64,000 bases of DNA from Udeniomyces pyricola. Its lineage: Eukaryota > Basidiomycota > Tremellomycetes > Cystofilobasidiales > Mrakiaceae. The notes below the pieces were generated by a model that saw only the letters and a list, made by a program, of their open reading frames with translations, was not told where the DNA came from and ran no database searches. Both the position numbers and the translations under genes were made by a program. Where the stretch lies: positions 786,853 to 850,852 of the forward strand of contig BCIK01000011.1 in assembly GCA_039545295.1 (NCBI GenBank), written 5' to 3'. Of this stretch, positions 1-12,574 are shown one piece after another; position 1 is the stretch's first letter, and each line of letters begins with the position of its first letter.

Positions 1-3000
1 GACAGACGCGCCCATCTCTCCTCGTTGAGGTGGAGAATGAACAAATTGATCGTTCTCTTGCAACGCTTGCTGTTGCTGATGTTGCTGGTACTCGAATGGC
101 GTAAATGCCCACCCGCGGGAACCAGGTCTCGGCCGACTCGGCGAGACAGGATCGGCATAGGCGTTTGTGAGGAGGTGTTTGGAGATGATTCGACTGTCGA
201 GCACGGAGAGTTGCATGAGTGGAAGAGCACCGGTGGTCTTGTAGGTGTGAGGGACTAGAGCTGGAGTCGAAGTTGTGTCAGTGTTGGGATCGTTGACGAC
301 TGAGGGGGGTCGAAGACGGTTGGAGGAGAGTCGAAGGAATTCGGAGAGAACCGAGTCGGGAAGGAGCGTATTCTGACAACGAAAAGAAGAAAATTAAGAG
401 ACAGGTGGAAAGAAGAGATATAAAAAAAAAATAGAAGAGTCAAATCGATGAAAAATGACAAAAGAAATTTTAGCTTAAAACAAAAGGCTTTCGAGGAAGA
501 AAAGTAGCGGCCGATGTCTCAAGTTGGAGAAAAACTCACGTCGGCTTCCAAGACCCTCAACATGGGACAATGCTTCAACAGCCTTAGAAATCCATCCTCT
601 GTGAGTCTTCCTGCGAACGCGACATTCAACACCTCGAGACGAGACGACGATGACAGCGAGTTTGAGCCTGGAAACTCGACCTGGGAATTCCCGGGAACGA
701 CCTCCTCTCGATCGACACCGAGGGCGTCGAGGACACGATCTGTGATTCCCGTCGCATCCTCAAGATCGACCCTCTCCAGTAGCGGGCAAGAGTGCAGAAG
801 ATCGACCAAAGCTTCATCACCTCTCGTCCCAACACCACCGCCTTGACCTCCTGCTCCGCCGCCTCCTTGGCCTAACCCATCACCTAAACCTTCTCCTCCA
901 ACACCCATTCCCTCTCTCAGCCGCTCCCCGCTCAGCCAACCTGCGAGTTCAAGAAACTTCAACTCTGGGCTGCTCCCTGCGAGGATCCTCAGGCTACGGC
1001 CCGTCAATCGCATGGAACTGGATAGGTTGAGATGTCGAAGCCGGGTCTGCCGCTTGTAGTAGAGTTGAGACGAAGTCGGATCAAGACCCATCTGCTTCGA
1101 AGTCTGGACGATGAAATGTTGCGAAGATGTTGACGGAGGGTCTTTGAGCGACGGTGAAGCGGGCTGAACGATAAAAGAGAACAGATGCTCGTCTCGAAGG
1201 GAGCGGCAGTGGGAGAGATCGAGGGTGACGAGATGAGGCATGGACTCCGCGAGGAGAGTGAAAAAGGAACTGTCGACGGAAGCCAAATTGGCAAGATAGA
1301 GATGCTGCATGGGCGAAGCGGTAGGATGCTTGGCGAGTTGGCCGACACCCGCCGCAGTGATATTAGTGCATCGTGAGACGTTGAGCGAGGAAAGGTCTGG
1401 GCAGCAGCTTGCAAGGATTGAGAGCGTCGAGTTTGAGACAGATCCTAAGCCTTTGAGGTTGCACGTCTGAAGAAAGGGAGAATTGGCAAGCAAATGATGA
1501 AGGGCGTTGGAGGAGAAGCTGCGACAGCCTTGAAGGTCGAGTCGAGTGAGAAGCGTCGAATCCTCGCTCAACGCAGGAAAAGCCCTCGGGCTAAATACGG
1601 GTCGAGGGATGAAGTTTGGGCGTCCTGCATGGCTCGACTCGTACGAAGCTTGGGTGAGGTTAGAAGTTGAGGCAGAGAGCGCGATGGCGTGCAGAGTCGC
1701 GGACGAAATCGATGCAAAGCCCCGAAGATCGAGCGTCCTCAAGAACGTCGAAGCCCTTGCGGCAATGGTAAGAACAGTTTGGGTTGGTATAGACGTGATC
1801 GAGAGCGGTACTAGGTAAGAGGTCTTTGACGACGCGGTCGAGCGCGCTGGTAGGGCGAGCGAAAGGTGATTGAAAGGCCGGATCGAGAACGTCACCCAGA
1901 GAGTGCCGTCAAAGACCAGAGACTGCCATCCTCTTGAGACCCTGGAGAACTTGATGAGTTCACGTCTGGCACCGACGAGACCGGACCAACGCTCATCCGC
2001 AGTATCGGACCCGGTTCGAAGCGCTTCTCGCTCTTCGTCCTCCCATAGGTCCACGAGGGCAGCCAAACAGAGGAGCTTCATCTCACGAGGCAGCATCCGC
2101 TCAAAGTGGCTTGCAGAGATAACGGTCGGTGAGGAAGGCCGCGTGAGAGACAGGAGAGACAAGTTGGATGCGGATGTATTCCGAGGCAGCCGAGGCACGG
2201 GCGACTTGGGAAAGGGAGAGAGGGCCGCCAGAGAAGATGGCTCTGCAGGAACGGAAAGAGTGACCTCGGTCGACAATTCGAACTGGCTATCAGTGTGAAG
2301 AGGGCGAGTGTGGGAAAACTCGGCGGGGGGGAGCAGAGAGCTCACGACCGGGACAGCCGGATTGGATCTTGAGGACGATGACGAGGTAAGAATGGAGAGC
2401 CTCGGTCTCCTGTTGGGGCCACCCCTCGTCGCCATCGATAAGGTAGCAGAGGAGCCTGGTTCGTTTGACTCCCGGGTGGCGATGACGCCGGGTGAGCCGG
2501 TTGCTGCTGGACGTCGACGGTCTTCGGCAACGAGGGTCATTCCCTCGCGAGTAGGCAGCTTGTCTCTGAGCATTTGATTGAACCTCCCTCCAGTTGATGT
2601 CGAGCGAGGGCGGATCTGAACGACTGTACTAGTCGAAGGGGTCGAGGCGGACCCACCGGTCGACAAGGGGGAACTCTGCGCGAGAGTGGGGGAGCATTTG
2701 GGTGAACTTGGCGTCAATGCGAGGGAGGACAGAAAGTTGCCCGATCGAGTTCGACGGGAGAAGAAGGTGGTCAGTTTGGAGCGACCACCATTGCTATCGC
2801 TACTGCCGCTGGTATCATTTGGCGAGCCCATCGTCGAAGACCATGAAGGGCCAAGCGAAGGTGAGGAGAACGAGTAAGAGCCGAGATGTCGGGCTCGATC
2901 TTGTGGCGTCTCAAGGCCTTGAGAGGGCAAGCTTGAGAGGTCATTGATGGCATCGAATCCAAGCGAGGGAAGCGAGGTTGAGTCAGCATGTTCAAGCATC

Positions 3001-3152
3001 GGGGTCGCTGGCGTCGACGAGGAATCGAAGTGGAAGCCGACGCCCGATCGGGGTCGGGCCGAGAGACTCGTAGTGTTGGTGACGGCGGTCGGTTCGGCAG
3101 TCGGCATGCCGGTGGCGGCGGTGGCGATGGATCGAGGGCGGGGAGAGTCCAT
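1..3152 (-). CDS. F-box / leucine-rich-repeat protein (3' part beyond window)
   Basis: This is probably a substrate-recognition subunit of an SCF ubiquitin ligase. Two exons are visible: 540-3152 and 1-372, joined by a 167-base intron (GTGAGT donor, CAG acceptor); the frame stays open to the left edge, so the C-terminus is missing. About 350 N-terminal residues are Ser/Pro-rich and look disordered. An F-box-like segment follows at about residues 352-420 (LPREMKLLCLAALVDL, then SRVSRGWQSLVFDGTLW), interrupted by an acidic insert. From about residue 465 onward come degenerate leucine-rich repeats of the cysteine-containing type (LTRLDLQGC, LSSLNVSRCTNIT, LVTLDLSHCRSL, LERVDLEDATGIT). The repeats are broken by a Gly-rich loop near residue 785. 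The second exon is Gln-rich. Grr1/AMN1-like proteins share this architecture, but no specific orthologue is claimed. It is divergently transcribed from the glucosidase gene. Confidence 0.8.
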
Positions 3153-3986
3153 GAGAGTGAATGGGTTGTCGTTGATTGAGTTGGGGGCTTTGGGTTGGGT
3201 GAGAATGATAGGGAGGGGAAGAGGCGGCGGCGAAGGGAGGGAGAGCGAGCACAGTGTATCTACTGCCAGTCTGGTTCAAGCTATATATATCGAGGGAAGC
3301 GTCGGGAAGGGGATTGCAGACTAGGGGTGAAATCTGGTCAAGTCGAGCTGGTGAATATATGATGACTCGGTGGGCGGGACTCAGGTAGGCGTGATGTCGG
3401 CTATCAAGGTAAGAAGAAAAGATGGTTGAACCATTTAGGCTGGATATCTGTATGATGGACGAGTGATGATGGCCAGTGGTAGTATGTATATATTACGTCG
3501 TTCCGAGGTTGAATCCGTTGAATTGAAACGCCCGAGGGGAATCAATTCGAACAGACGGCCGATGCATAATATTACACATTGCAGGATCGACTTGTCAAAA
3601 CCATATGCATACTATGTATGCATGGGTCAGCTTGGATAGATATCTCAACCATATATAGATGCATAACCAGCTTATGAACGAATAGATTGATATTCCTATA
3701 TACATTGAGCTAATTGCAGTCGACGTTGCCATGTTGCCACCTCGCCACCTCGGATGCCAGTCACGTTACCAGCCTACTCCAGTCGACGCAGCAGTCGATG
3801 TAATCGATCAATCAGTTCATCTTGACGTTCCCCTTTGCTAATAGTTGCTGCTGCTGCTGCTGCTTCTGGTCAACTCATCTTCCATCCCTCGACGAGACCC
3901 TCTTCGTTTCCTCCTTCAACCATTTCCTCCATTCCTACCGGATCTATACTTGGACATCCTCACCCGATCAACTTGGCCGACCCGAC
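3153..3986. promoter_or_regulatory. Divergent intergenic region, F-box/LRR and glucosidase II genes
   Basis: This stretch separates two divergent start codons and must hold both promoters. It has several AT-rich blocks around 3480-3720 (repeated CATATA and TATGCAT elements) and a short CTG run just before the glucosidase start. I see no open frame with gene-like composition and no RNA gene. Confidence 0.5.
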
Positions 3987-6900
3987 ATGCTGCTCCTCCC
4001 GCTCTTGGGCGCGCTTTCCCTTCCGCTGGCATCGCTCGCTGTCAAGCGCGAAGACTTCAAGACGTGCTCTCAATCCTCCTTCTGTCGTCGCCTGCGTTCG
4101 CTCGCACCGCGTGCCGCCGAGGCTGGCGATGCCTGGCAATCTCCCTACACCATCACAGGTCCTCCTGTTTATCAACACCATCGCCAACAACACTCAGACG
4201 ACCCCAGCGACAGCGGCAGCGGCAGCGGCCCGCTGCGATTCGACGTCAGCTCGGCCCTGTACCCGGAGGCCAAGTTCGAGATCAAGCTCGACATTGTTGG
4301 CGATGGTATCGCCCGTCTTCGCATGGATCAACTCGATGGCCTCCGACAACGCTACGACGAAGCTGCACGATGGGCACTCGTCGACAGTGCTCTTACGCCA
4401 ACCCCTTACACACTTTCCTCCGACAGCCTCGTCTCAAACGTGACGTACTCCTCCGAGGAGGATACCCTCACCCTCTCCTTTACACATGCTCCTCTTTCTA
4501 TCGCTCTCTATCGATCCTCACCATCAAAACTCGCCCCAACGGCGCCAGAGCTCATCATCAATGGCAGAGGGCTCCTTCACATAGAACACTTTCGCCTCAA
4601 GCCAGGGGCAGATGAGACGAGTAGTTCCGAGCAGCTCGAGGCGGCGACCGACGAGGATCGGGCTCAGACTGTCTTTGCGAGCGATGTGGAGAGGACGTGG
4701 TTCGAAGGAGACAAGGCGCAGTGGGAAGAAGGCATGTGGGAAGAGAGATTCAAAACTTGGACAGACAGCAAACCCAAAGGTACGAAGGCGCATCCGGTCG
4801 TTGGCAGGCTTGGGTAGAGATGGGACGCCGAAGAACGTGATCTCTCTCTACGTCTTTTTGCATTTGCTGATGTGACTTGTTCGTTGTGCCGACCGTTTTG
4901 CTTGGCAGGTCCCGAATCCCTCTCACTCGATATTTCGTTCCCCTCGGCTACCAACGTTTATGGTATCCCTGAGCACGCCGCTCCCCTTTCCCTGCCCAGC
5001 ACCGAGTACGTATCGGGCCTAGCTGGTCTCTCGACCTATTCCGATGAGCCATCACATTTGTGCTTACCAAGCTTTGCCAATCACTACAATTCGTACACAG
5101 CGGATCTTACTTTGACGATCCATACCGATTGTACAACGTCGACATCTTCGAATGTATGTTCTTGGGCCGCTTTTCGCGACTTGATTGCGACTGCGCTTGG
5201 AACTGATTTCCTTTGCGGTGTCTCGCCTACGATCCGATGATCCTCACCTCACTTCACTCACAGATGAGGCATCGTCTCCTATGGCTCTTTACGGCGCTGT
5301 CCCCCTTCTCCACGCCCACTCGTCGTCGTCGTCGATTGGTGTCTTTCACCTGACCGCATCCGAGACTTGGGTCGACGTGACCCGGTCTTCCTCCGACCCA
5401 TCCTCACCCGGAATGTCGACGCATTGGCTCTCGGAATCTGGTATCCTTGACCTCTTCCTTCTTCCCGGTTCTGCCTCTTCGACCTCTCGTACGCCGCTGT
5501 TTCGACAATTCGCCTCGCTCGTTGGTCCGTCAGCCCTTCCTGCCCACTGGGCTCTAGGCTACCACCAGTGCAGATGGAACTATCTCGATCGGGAGGACGT
5601 CCTTGAGGTCGATAGACGATTCGATGCAGATGGAGAAGGGTTCCCTCTTGATGTGACATGGCTCGACATTGAGTACGCCGAGGAGCACCGATACTTTGAC
5701 TGGGATGAGGCCAAGTTCCCGGACGTCAAGGGCATGCTCAAGCTCATTGAAGACAAAGGTCGCAAGGTACGTGAAGGGCTGCGAATCTCTCTTTCCCTCT
5801 GCTTTGTCCCCTACTCTCGGCTGTTTCTTTCTTTGTCTTTTTCCGTCTCACGTCTTGCTGTCTCTTCGGGAACACCGCACTAAAATCTCTTGTTCGCTCC
5901 GCTACCCAGATGGTCGCCATCGTCGATCCACACATCAAGCGCGACACATCCTTCCCTATCTACGCCGAATCTCTCGACCTCGACATCATCGTCAAAAAGT
6001 CGGACGCCAAGACGGACTACGAAGGGTGGTGCTGGACTGGCTCCTCGGCCTGGGTCGATTTCTTCAACGAAAAGAGTTGGGATTGGTGGAGGGGGCTCTT
6101 CAAGTTTGACAAGTGGCTAGTGAGTTCTGGTCTGAAGTTCTCTCTCTGGTCAGGGTTGGTGGAATCGTAGGAAGAACAATAAGTTCGTTCCTTTCGTTTA
6201 TACAGCCGGGCTGATACTGTCCTCTCTCACTCCCTTATCAGAACTCGGCCAGCAACCTTCACATCTGGAACGACATGAACGAGCCTTCCGTCTTCAACGG
6301 GCCTGAGATCACTATGCCTAAAGACAACACTCATCAGGATGGCAAGTGGGAGCACCGAGATGTGTAAGGTTTCCTTCATCCTACCCTTTCCACCGTTATT
6401 CTCTTCCCTTTGATGTTTGTCGAGTCATGTGATGCTCAACGTGTGTGCTTGTTGCGTCTCATTTTGCGTCTGTTTCGAAAGGCACAACATCAACGGGCTC
6501 ATGTTTGTACGTCGAGACCGCGACTTCTTTTCTGCATCCCTTTTCGTTTACCTCTTCCGTCTTCCTGCTGACTTCTCAACACTTATTCATCCATGAATTC
6601 CCATCCCCTCATCTCTGTAAACTTGCCTTTTTTTCATCGTTGTCTTCCCATTCTTTTACTTTGCCAGCAAAAACAAACCTCGCTCGGCCTGATTGATCGG
6701 GAGACGCCTGCGAAACGACCGTTTGTCCTTTCGCGTTCGTTCTTTGCCGGTTCCCAGCGCTGGGGTGCTGTCTGGACGGGCGACAACCTCGGCACGTGGG
6801 ATCACCTCGCAGGAAGCTTCCCGATGCTGTTAAGCAATGGTATCGCAGGCATCACGTTTGCTGGAGGTGAGTAAATTTGACTTTCCTGTGGTTGGATCGG

Positions 6901-8804
6901 GAGTAGGGTTGAGCTAGAGATTGAATTGATGGAATGGAAACGAAGAGTGTTGTCCTGATCCCGACCGTCTTTGGCGCGTTTTCTTCTTTCGCGTCTGATT
7001 ACTGTTCTTCAGCCGATGTGGGAGGATTCTTTGGTGTATGTTCTTCCTCGCTTTGTCCGTTTATTGATCCTTGGCGTGCACTGTTCAGGCCCAACCGACT
7101 GATTTCACCTACGCGAACTCAACGCCATGCTTCCACATCCCACCTCTCCCTCGTGCCACTCTTTACCCGTCTCCTCTCCTGCTGACTCCCCTTGTTATTT
7201 TCCAGAACCCCCAACCCGAGTTCCTCGTCCGATTCTATCAAGCCGGAGCGTTCATGCCCTTTTTCCGGGCGCACGCCCATATCGACACCAAGCGACGCGA
7301 GCCGTACCTCTTGGCGGAACCTTACAAGTCATACGTGCGCGAGATGATCCGGTTGAGGTACTCAATGCTCCCGGTGTGGTACACGGCGTTTAGGGAAGCG
7401 AGTTTGGAGGGAACTCCGATCTTGAGGTGAGTCGGTCGAGGCAACAACAATCAAAAAAGCGACTCCTTTTGAGTTTCGCTCTCTTGCAGTTTCCCTTTTT
7501 TTTTTTTTAGATTTTTTTATTCCTTTATTTTCTTGATTGGTGAAGCATGTGATATTTCTAAGTTGTGATAGACGGACCAGAGTTCTTCTCGATGTTGATA
7601 GCCATCCTCTGACCGCTTACTGACACTTTGTCCCTTGCTTCCCCTTCCTCCCCCCNNNNNNNNNNNNNNNNNNNNNNNNNNNNNNNNNNNNNNNNNNCCC
7701 CCCCCCCCCCCCCTTCTCCTCAAATAACCCCCTTCTCCTTTCATCAGACCACAATACGTCGAATTCCCGAGCGATTCTCAAGGATTTGCGATGGACGATC
7801 AGTTTTACGTCGGTCGATCGGGTCTTCTTGTCAAGCCTGTTGTGGAAGAGGACGTCGAGTCGGTCGAGGTTTACCTCTCGGACGATCAGGTTCGTTTTCT
7901 TCTTCTTTCTCTTCCCTTTTTTTTTCAGGGTGTTGTATGCATATTTTGTTTTGAATCTACTGTCTTGCAATCGTATCCTCTCACATTGTCCCCTTCCCCT
8001 CTTTTCCTCGAAGGAAAAAAAAAACCTCCTTAACCCTCGTTTACCTTTTCTTTCCTGACCTTCCTATTCTGCCCTCTTCAGCCCTACTACAATTACTTCA
8101 CCCACCACCTCTATCCAGCCTCCTCTACGCCTCGGACCATTACGACCTCCGCACCTCTCTCGACCCTTCCTCTCTTCCATCAAGGCGGCTCGATCGTCCC
8201 TCTCCGAACGCGGATTCGACGATCATCCCCACTCATGTGGCAAGATCCTTATACGCTCGTCGTCGCGCTCGATAAGGACGCTCAGCGGGCGAGTGGAGAG
8301 CTGTATTCGGACGACGGCGAGAGTTTCGCGTTTGAGAAAGGGGAGGTCGTCGAGAAGAGGTTTGAGTTTGGAACGATGGAAAGGGGAGAGGAAGAAGGAG
8401 GGAGGAAGAAGAAGGGGAAGGAGGAGATGAAGACGAAGAAGATGTGGTTGAGGAGTCAAGACGTCGTTAGGACGAAGACAACGACGACACCTTTGGCTGC
8501 TTCTGCTTCTGCTTCTGCTTTGCAGGTTGATGGGAAAAATGAGAAGGAGGCGACGAGCGTTGAGAAGACGAACGGATGGGCGACCAAGATTGCTCATGTC
8601 CGAATCGAACGGATCGTCATCCTCGGTCTCGAAGCCCGACCTCGATCAATTCGGGTTAAAGGAGGAGGAGGGAAGGACGTTGCGTTCGAATGGATCGACG
8701 GCGTCGGAGCGTCGAATGGGAAGGAAGGGAGAGCGAGCGAAGCGGTGTTGAAGAACCCGGGGGTCTTGATCGCGAGCGATTGGGAGATTGAGTTGGAGGT
8801 TTGA
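3987..8804 (+). CDS. ROT2: Glucosidase II alpha subunit (GH31), ER glycoprotein processing
   Basis: Glucosidase II removes the two inner alpha-1,3-linked glucoses from N-glycans in the ER lumen during glycoprotein folding control. Twelve exons keep frame: 3987-4779, 4909-5005, 5101-5153, 5264-5766, 5910-6119, 6242-6363, 6482-6506, 6668-6866, 7013-7035, 7206-7426, 7748-7889 and 8082-8804, giving about 1036 residues (usual size 900-1000). The protein opens with a signal peptide ([19 protein letters not shown]). The catalytic nucleophile is Asp563 in WNDMNEPS, and the likely acid/base is Asp640 in VWTGDN. The family stretches [16 protein letters not shown] and [13 protein letters not shown] are all present. 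Two exons are only 25 and 23 bases long. The C-terminal exon carries a Lys/Glu- and Ser/Ala-rich insert (about residues 895-960) that homologues usually lack. The assembly gap lies in intron 10 and does not touch coding sequence. The symbol follows the yeast orthologue. Confidence 0.95.
7656..7697. other. Assembly gap (42 N) in poly-C tract, intron 10 of glucosidase II
   Basis: Forty-two Ns are flanked by C runs on both sides. The flanking exons join in frame, so the gap is intronic. Its true length is unknown. Confidence 0.95.
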
Positions 8805-9607
8805 TTCGATTTTTCTTCTTTTGGAGGAAGGGGGGGGGGATGAAAGTTGGGAGGCTAAGGGAGGGATTAAGGGGAGGGGTGCTTACTGTATTGAATCGAC
8901 GAGGTGGAATGATTTAGATCGAGAGCTTAGTAGTAGCTTGTACGTTCGATGTAGCTAGACAGATGAGCGCTGTGAGATAGATCAATTAAGAGCGCCCCAG
9001 AGCCGGGCCTGCAGGGGTAAATACGGCGTACATACATTATGTGATGCAAGTTGATGATCGATTGAGAGATAATCCCTGAAGATGAATGGATTATGCATGT
9101 CTTGATCAGTTGGCAAGTACTGCAGCTAGCTGTTATTTGCGTGCATAGTGGTAGTTATACATGGACCGGGGGACGCCTGCAAGCGGTCGACGTTTCGTCA
9201 AAAGCTTATGAGGAGATGGAAAGATTTCGCCCTGAGATTGATGTATGCATCAAGATCAACGTAACAGCTGGTGGTTTTGTATAGAGGACCGTTGTGATAT
9301 ATCTATATATATATGCATAGCGATGCATCTTGATCCGACCTCAACGCGGACAAGGCAGATAGCCAAGCATCATGATCATCACTACCACCGACAACCAACC
9401 TCACTACGGTACGTCAAGACGTACATACCAGAGTAACGAAACAAGATCTCCATCTTTCGCTCCACGGGCGTCATGTCCCTTATTTTTTTTATCCCGTTTT
9501 CGATCTCCTCCTCGCATGGCGCTCGCAACCCTCCCTCCCTCCTCGTATCACTCACTCACTCCTCCTTATCTCCTTCTATCCCTCTCAAAAACAACCAACC
9601 AAACCCT
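8805..9607. other. Convergent 3' region between glucosidase II and RPA43
   Basis: Both neighbouring genes end here. The stretch starts with a G-run and purine-rich sequence (8815-8880) and contains a short TATATA block near 9300. I see no further gene, and termination and polyadenylation signals cannot be pinpointed by eye. Confidence 0.5.
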
Positions 9608-10502
9608 TCAACCCGACTTCTCCTTCTTAGCCTTCTTACTCTTCTTCTTCTCACCTCCTTCACTCTCCCCACCAACCACCTCCACCGTCGTCTTGGCCGC
9701 CGCCGCCGCCGCAGTGAGCGCCGCCGCTTCCTCCTCAGCTTTCCGTTTCTTACTACTACTCTTCTTCTTCTCCTCTTTCTCTCCTTTCTTGGCTTTCTTC
9801 CTCTCTGCCCTCTTCACGCTCATCTCCTCTTCTTCTTCTCCAACCTCCTCCTCCTCCTCTTCGTCGTCGTTGTCGTCCGGCCCGATCATCTCCTTATCAC
9901 CTCCTTCCGAGAACTCCTCCTCCTCCTCCTCTTCGACGGGCTTGACGATCCGTTTCGAAGACGATAATCCTGCTCCTCCGATGGTGGTGATGGTGGGGTA
10001 TGGTGACGACGGGAGGGGGATCGCAAAGGGCGTCGAGGAGAGCGAACCGGAAAGGGAAAGCATCTGAGAAGCCACGGTGATGCTTTTTTGGGAAACAAAA
10101 AAGAGGGAAAGGAGAGGAAGGGGAGGGGGGGGGGAGAGGAAGAGAGAGAAAGCGAGACGGACTAGTTAGATGAGAAGCTTCAAAATCATCCAAACCCCAA
10201 AACGCCTATATATATTTTTTTTAAAAAAGCCACATCCGAAACTCACCCAATAACCGTAAACTCGATTCCAACTCCATCCTCTCCCAACACTTCCCCCGTC
10301 GTCTTATCCCTCCACCTACCCGTTGAAAACCCAGCACTCCCTCCTTTCCTCTTCTCTTCTTCCTCGTCTTCTTCCTCTTTCAGACGGGCTGCGACGACGC
10401 GTTTGGCTTCGGCGATACGGGCGTCGTTCTTAGCTTTCCGCAGGCGTTGTTCTTCGGAAAGTTCTTCTTCTTCTTCCTCTCCTTCTTGTTCTTCGGCACC
10501 AA

Positions 10503-10536
<34 letters not shown>

Positions 10537-12015
10537 AGTGGTGGAGTCCTCGTCTTCTTCCTCAGGAAGAAGACTGACCTCTTCAGGTCCAACCGACGAA
10601 GGAGAAGGAGGTGTTTCCGCAAGAGACGCATCAAACGTGTACTCCGATTGAGGGATATGAGGGAGTGGAATCGAGACGTTGAAGGTTTGATGGATGAGTA
10701 GAGAGATGTGGGAAGGAGATGAGAGGGAGTGGGTCCCGACTGAGGAAAAGTGGAAAGGCAGAGAGGAGAGGGGAATGAAGGAGGGGTGGGAAGAAGGAGG
10801 GGAAGATGAATGAGTGGATGGATGGACGGATGGATGGATGGAGGAAGGGAAGAGTAGAGACAGAAGGTTAATCTCTTGAAAACGACTGCATTGTTTTGTT
10901 TTGTTTTACTCTCTCTCTCTTTTTCGTGCTTCATCTTGAACAATCTTGATTTACACACTACACAGACCCCGAAAAGGGGAGAGGAAGGGAATCGAAAGAC
11001 GAGCTAACACCTCGTCGTTTCTATCTCTTGTTTCCNCCTTTGTCTTGAACNCCCCCCCCCCCCCCCCNCCTCCTTCTTCCTTCCAAAGTCGGCGGCCTCA
11101 GGCGAGCGGATCTCAAGAACGACCTCCCCCCCAACATACTTCGCAGTCATCCAATAGAACGAAGAAAAAAAAAAGAGACGGAGACTGACTTAATTTCTGA
11201 CCGATTTGGGGAGCCCAAACGATAGCGTCAAACGTGACGTCGCTAATGGCGAAAGGGCAATCGTTGAGGATCTTGGCGTTGGACGAAGGAAAGATGAGGT
11301 TCGAATGCGATAGCAAGACACCTTGGAGCGATGGGATGTATCTGGATTAAAGGGGGAAAACAAAAACAAGAAAGGGTTGGTTTTTTATATATTTTTGTTG
11401 TTGTTTGGTTTGAGGTTGGATTGGGTGAGGTTTTATTTTATTTATTCAATTGTGATTATTATTATTTTGGTTTTGGAGGGGAGGAGTTGAGGAGTAAATG
11501 CGGTAGGTGGATAGGTGGATGAGGTGTTAGTGGTCGTTTGGAGTGGGTCAAAAGAAAAAGGAGAGGAGGAGGATGATGATGCATGGAGAAGAAGAAGAAC
11601 AAGGAAGGTGCATCCTCAGGGCAAGTTTGGCTCTGAGACGGACGAGCCGAGCAAAGAAGGGGAGGCAAGCCAGCCCAAGCAAAGACTTGCGATTTGGGCT
11701 CATCCTCAACGAGGTCTCAAGCAAGCCCCTGGTTTCAAGGAACGCGTCTTTCACGTTTCGTTTTCAAGGAAGAAAGAGGGAGAGAGGGAGAGAGATGACT
11801 GACCGCATGACCATGCTATCGAGTAGCTCCAGACATCCTTGACGTTGGTTCCCAGCAAAGAACGGGGGAACGGAGAGACGCATGGAGGTCGTGAGGTAGG
11901 AGAACTCGGAGCGGTCGTTGGTAGGGTTCGAGGAGGAGGTGGTGCTGGTGCTAGTGCTGGCAGTAGCGTTGTGGTTCCGCGAGGAGGACTTTGACGGTTT
12001 CTTGTGGGACGGCAT
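9608..12015 (-). CDS. RPA43: DNA-directed RNA polymerase I subunit RPA43
   Basis: RPA43 is the Pol I stalk subunit that contacts Rrn3 for rDNA transcription in the nucleolus. Four exons (11804-12015, 11190-11341, 10247-10739 and 9608-10082) give 443 residues. The N-terminal domain carries SMRLSVPPFFAGN, then RYIPSLQGVLLSHSN and FDAIVWAPQIGQKL. The OB-type half has LSSPSHISLLIHQTFN and, after an acidic Ala-rich insert, GIEFTVIG followed by LSLSGSLSSTPF. The last about 120 residues are Glu/Lys-rich and nucleolar-looking, longer than in yeast. Intron 2 (450 bases) holds three Ns in C tracts. Intron 3 uses an unusual AAAAAAG acceptor that is fixed by the reading frame. The start was chosen because it is the only ATG upstream of the conserved region in the exon, with a Ser/Lys-rich leader. 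It is divergent from the CSN2 gene. Confidence 0.92.
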
Positions 12016-12042
12016 GGTGAGGTGAGGTGAGGTGAGGTGAGG
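12016..12042. repeat. GGTGA tandem repeat (5 copies)
   Basis: Five perfect GGTGA units sit directly upstream of the RPA43 start codon, in its 5' leader; read on the gene strand they are TCACC. A similar tract follows the CSN2 stop codon near 16932. Confidence 0.9.
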
Positions 12043-12190
12043 ATATAAAGTCCAAAGGGGGGGCAAGGCGGAGGGCAGGCTGTAAGGGGAAAGTGAATGG
12101 TTTCAAGATTTGGTTGGGTTGTGAGGGGATGAATGACCGACCACCCACCGAATCGATCATCGATGGCGACGCGTTCAGCCTGTGCACACA

Positions 12191-12250
12191 CTGTCCACTG
12201 TCCACTGTGCACTGTCCCCTGATTACTGTCCACTGTCCACTGTGTGTGCA
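12191..12250. repeat. CTGTCCA-type tandem repeats
   Basis: About seven copies of a CTGTCCA or close variant occur in 60 bases, in two runs separated by CCTGATTA. The tract lies in the middle of the RPA43/CSN2 divergent promoter. It may be a factor-binding array or a simple minisatellite. Confidence 0.75.
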
Positions 12251-12574
12251 TTCTGGGCCTATATTGCCTGTGCGCCGCCTGTGCTTGATGATCGATGGAT
12301 CGATGATTCATGATTCGTGCATGATTCATGACGGACTTGTCATGAATAGATAGCTGCTGGGCTATATACATTAACCAAGATATCGGCTGCTGCTGCTGCC
12401 TCATCACATCATCCATATACCAGCACCAGCAGCATATATACGTCCATATAGTAGTAGTACCACCACCACGTCCATACATCCATATCACCATCTGTCTCAC
12501 AGCCCATCCATTCCAATCCATCAACCCCACCCCATATCTCACAGTCAACCACCAACCACCAACACAACCTCATC

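Larger units (their letters stand above)
12016..12574. promoter_or_regulatory. Divergent promoter region RPA43 / CSN2, rich in short repeats
   Basis: This region separates the RPA43 and CSN2 start codons. It holds three repeat blocks: GGTGA copies abutting the RPA43 start, repeated CTGTCCA near 12191-12250, and overlapping ATGATTCATG-type palindromes at 12290-12350. A CTG/CAG-rich stretch follows at 12385-12435. No gene is seen. Confidence 0.5.
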
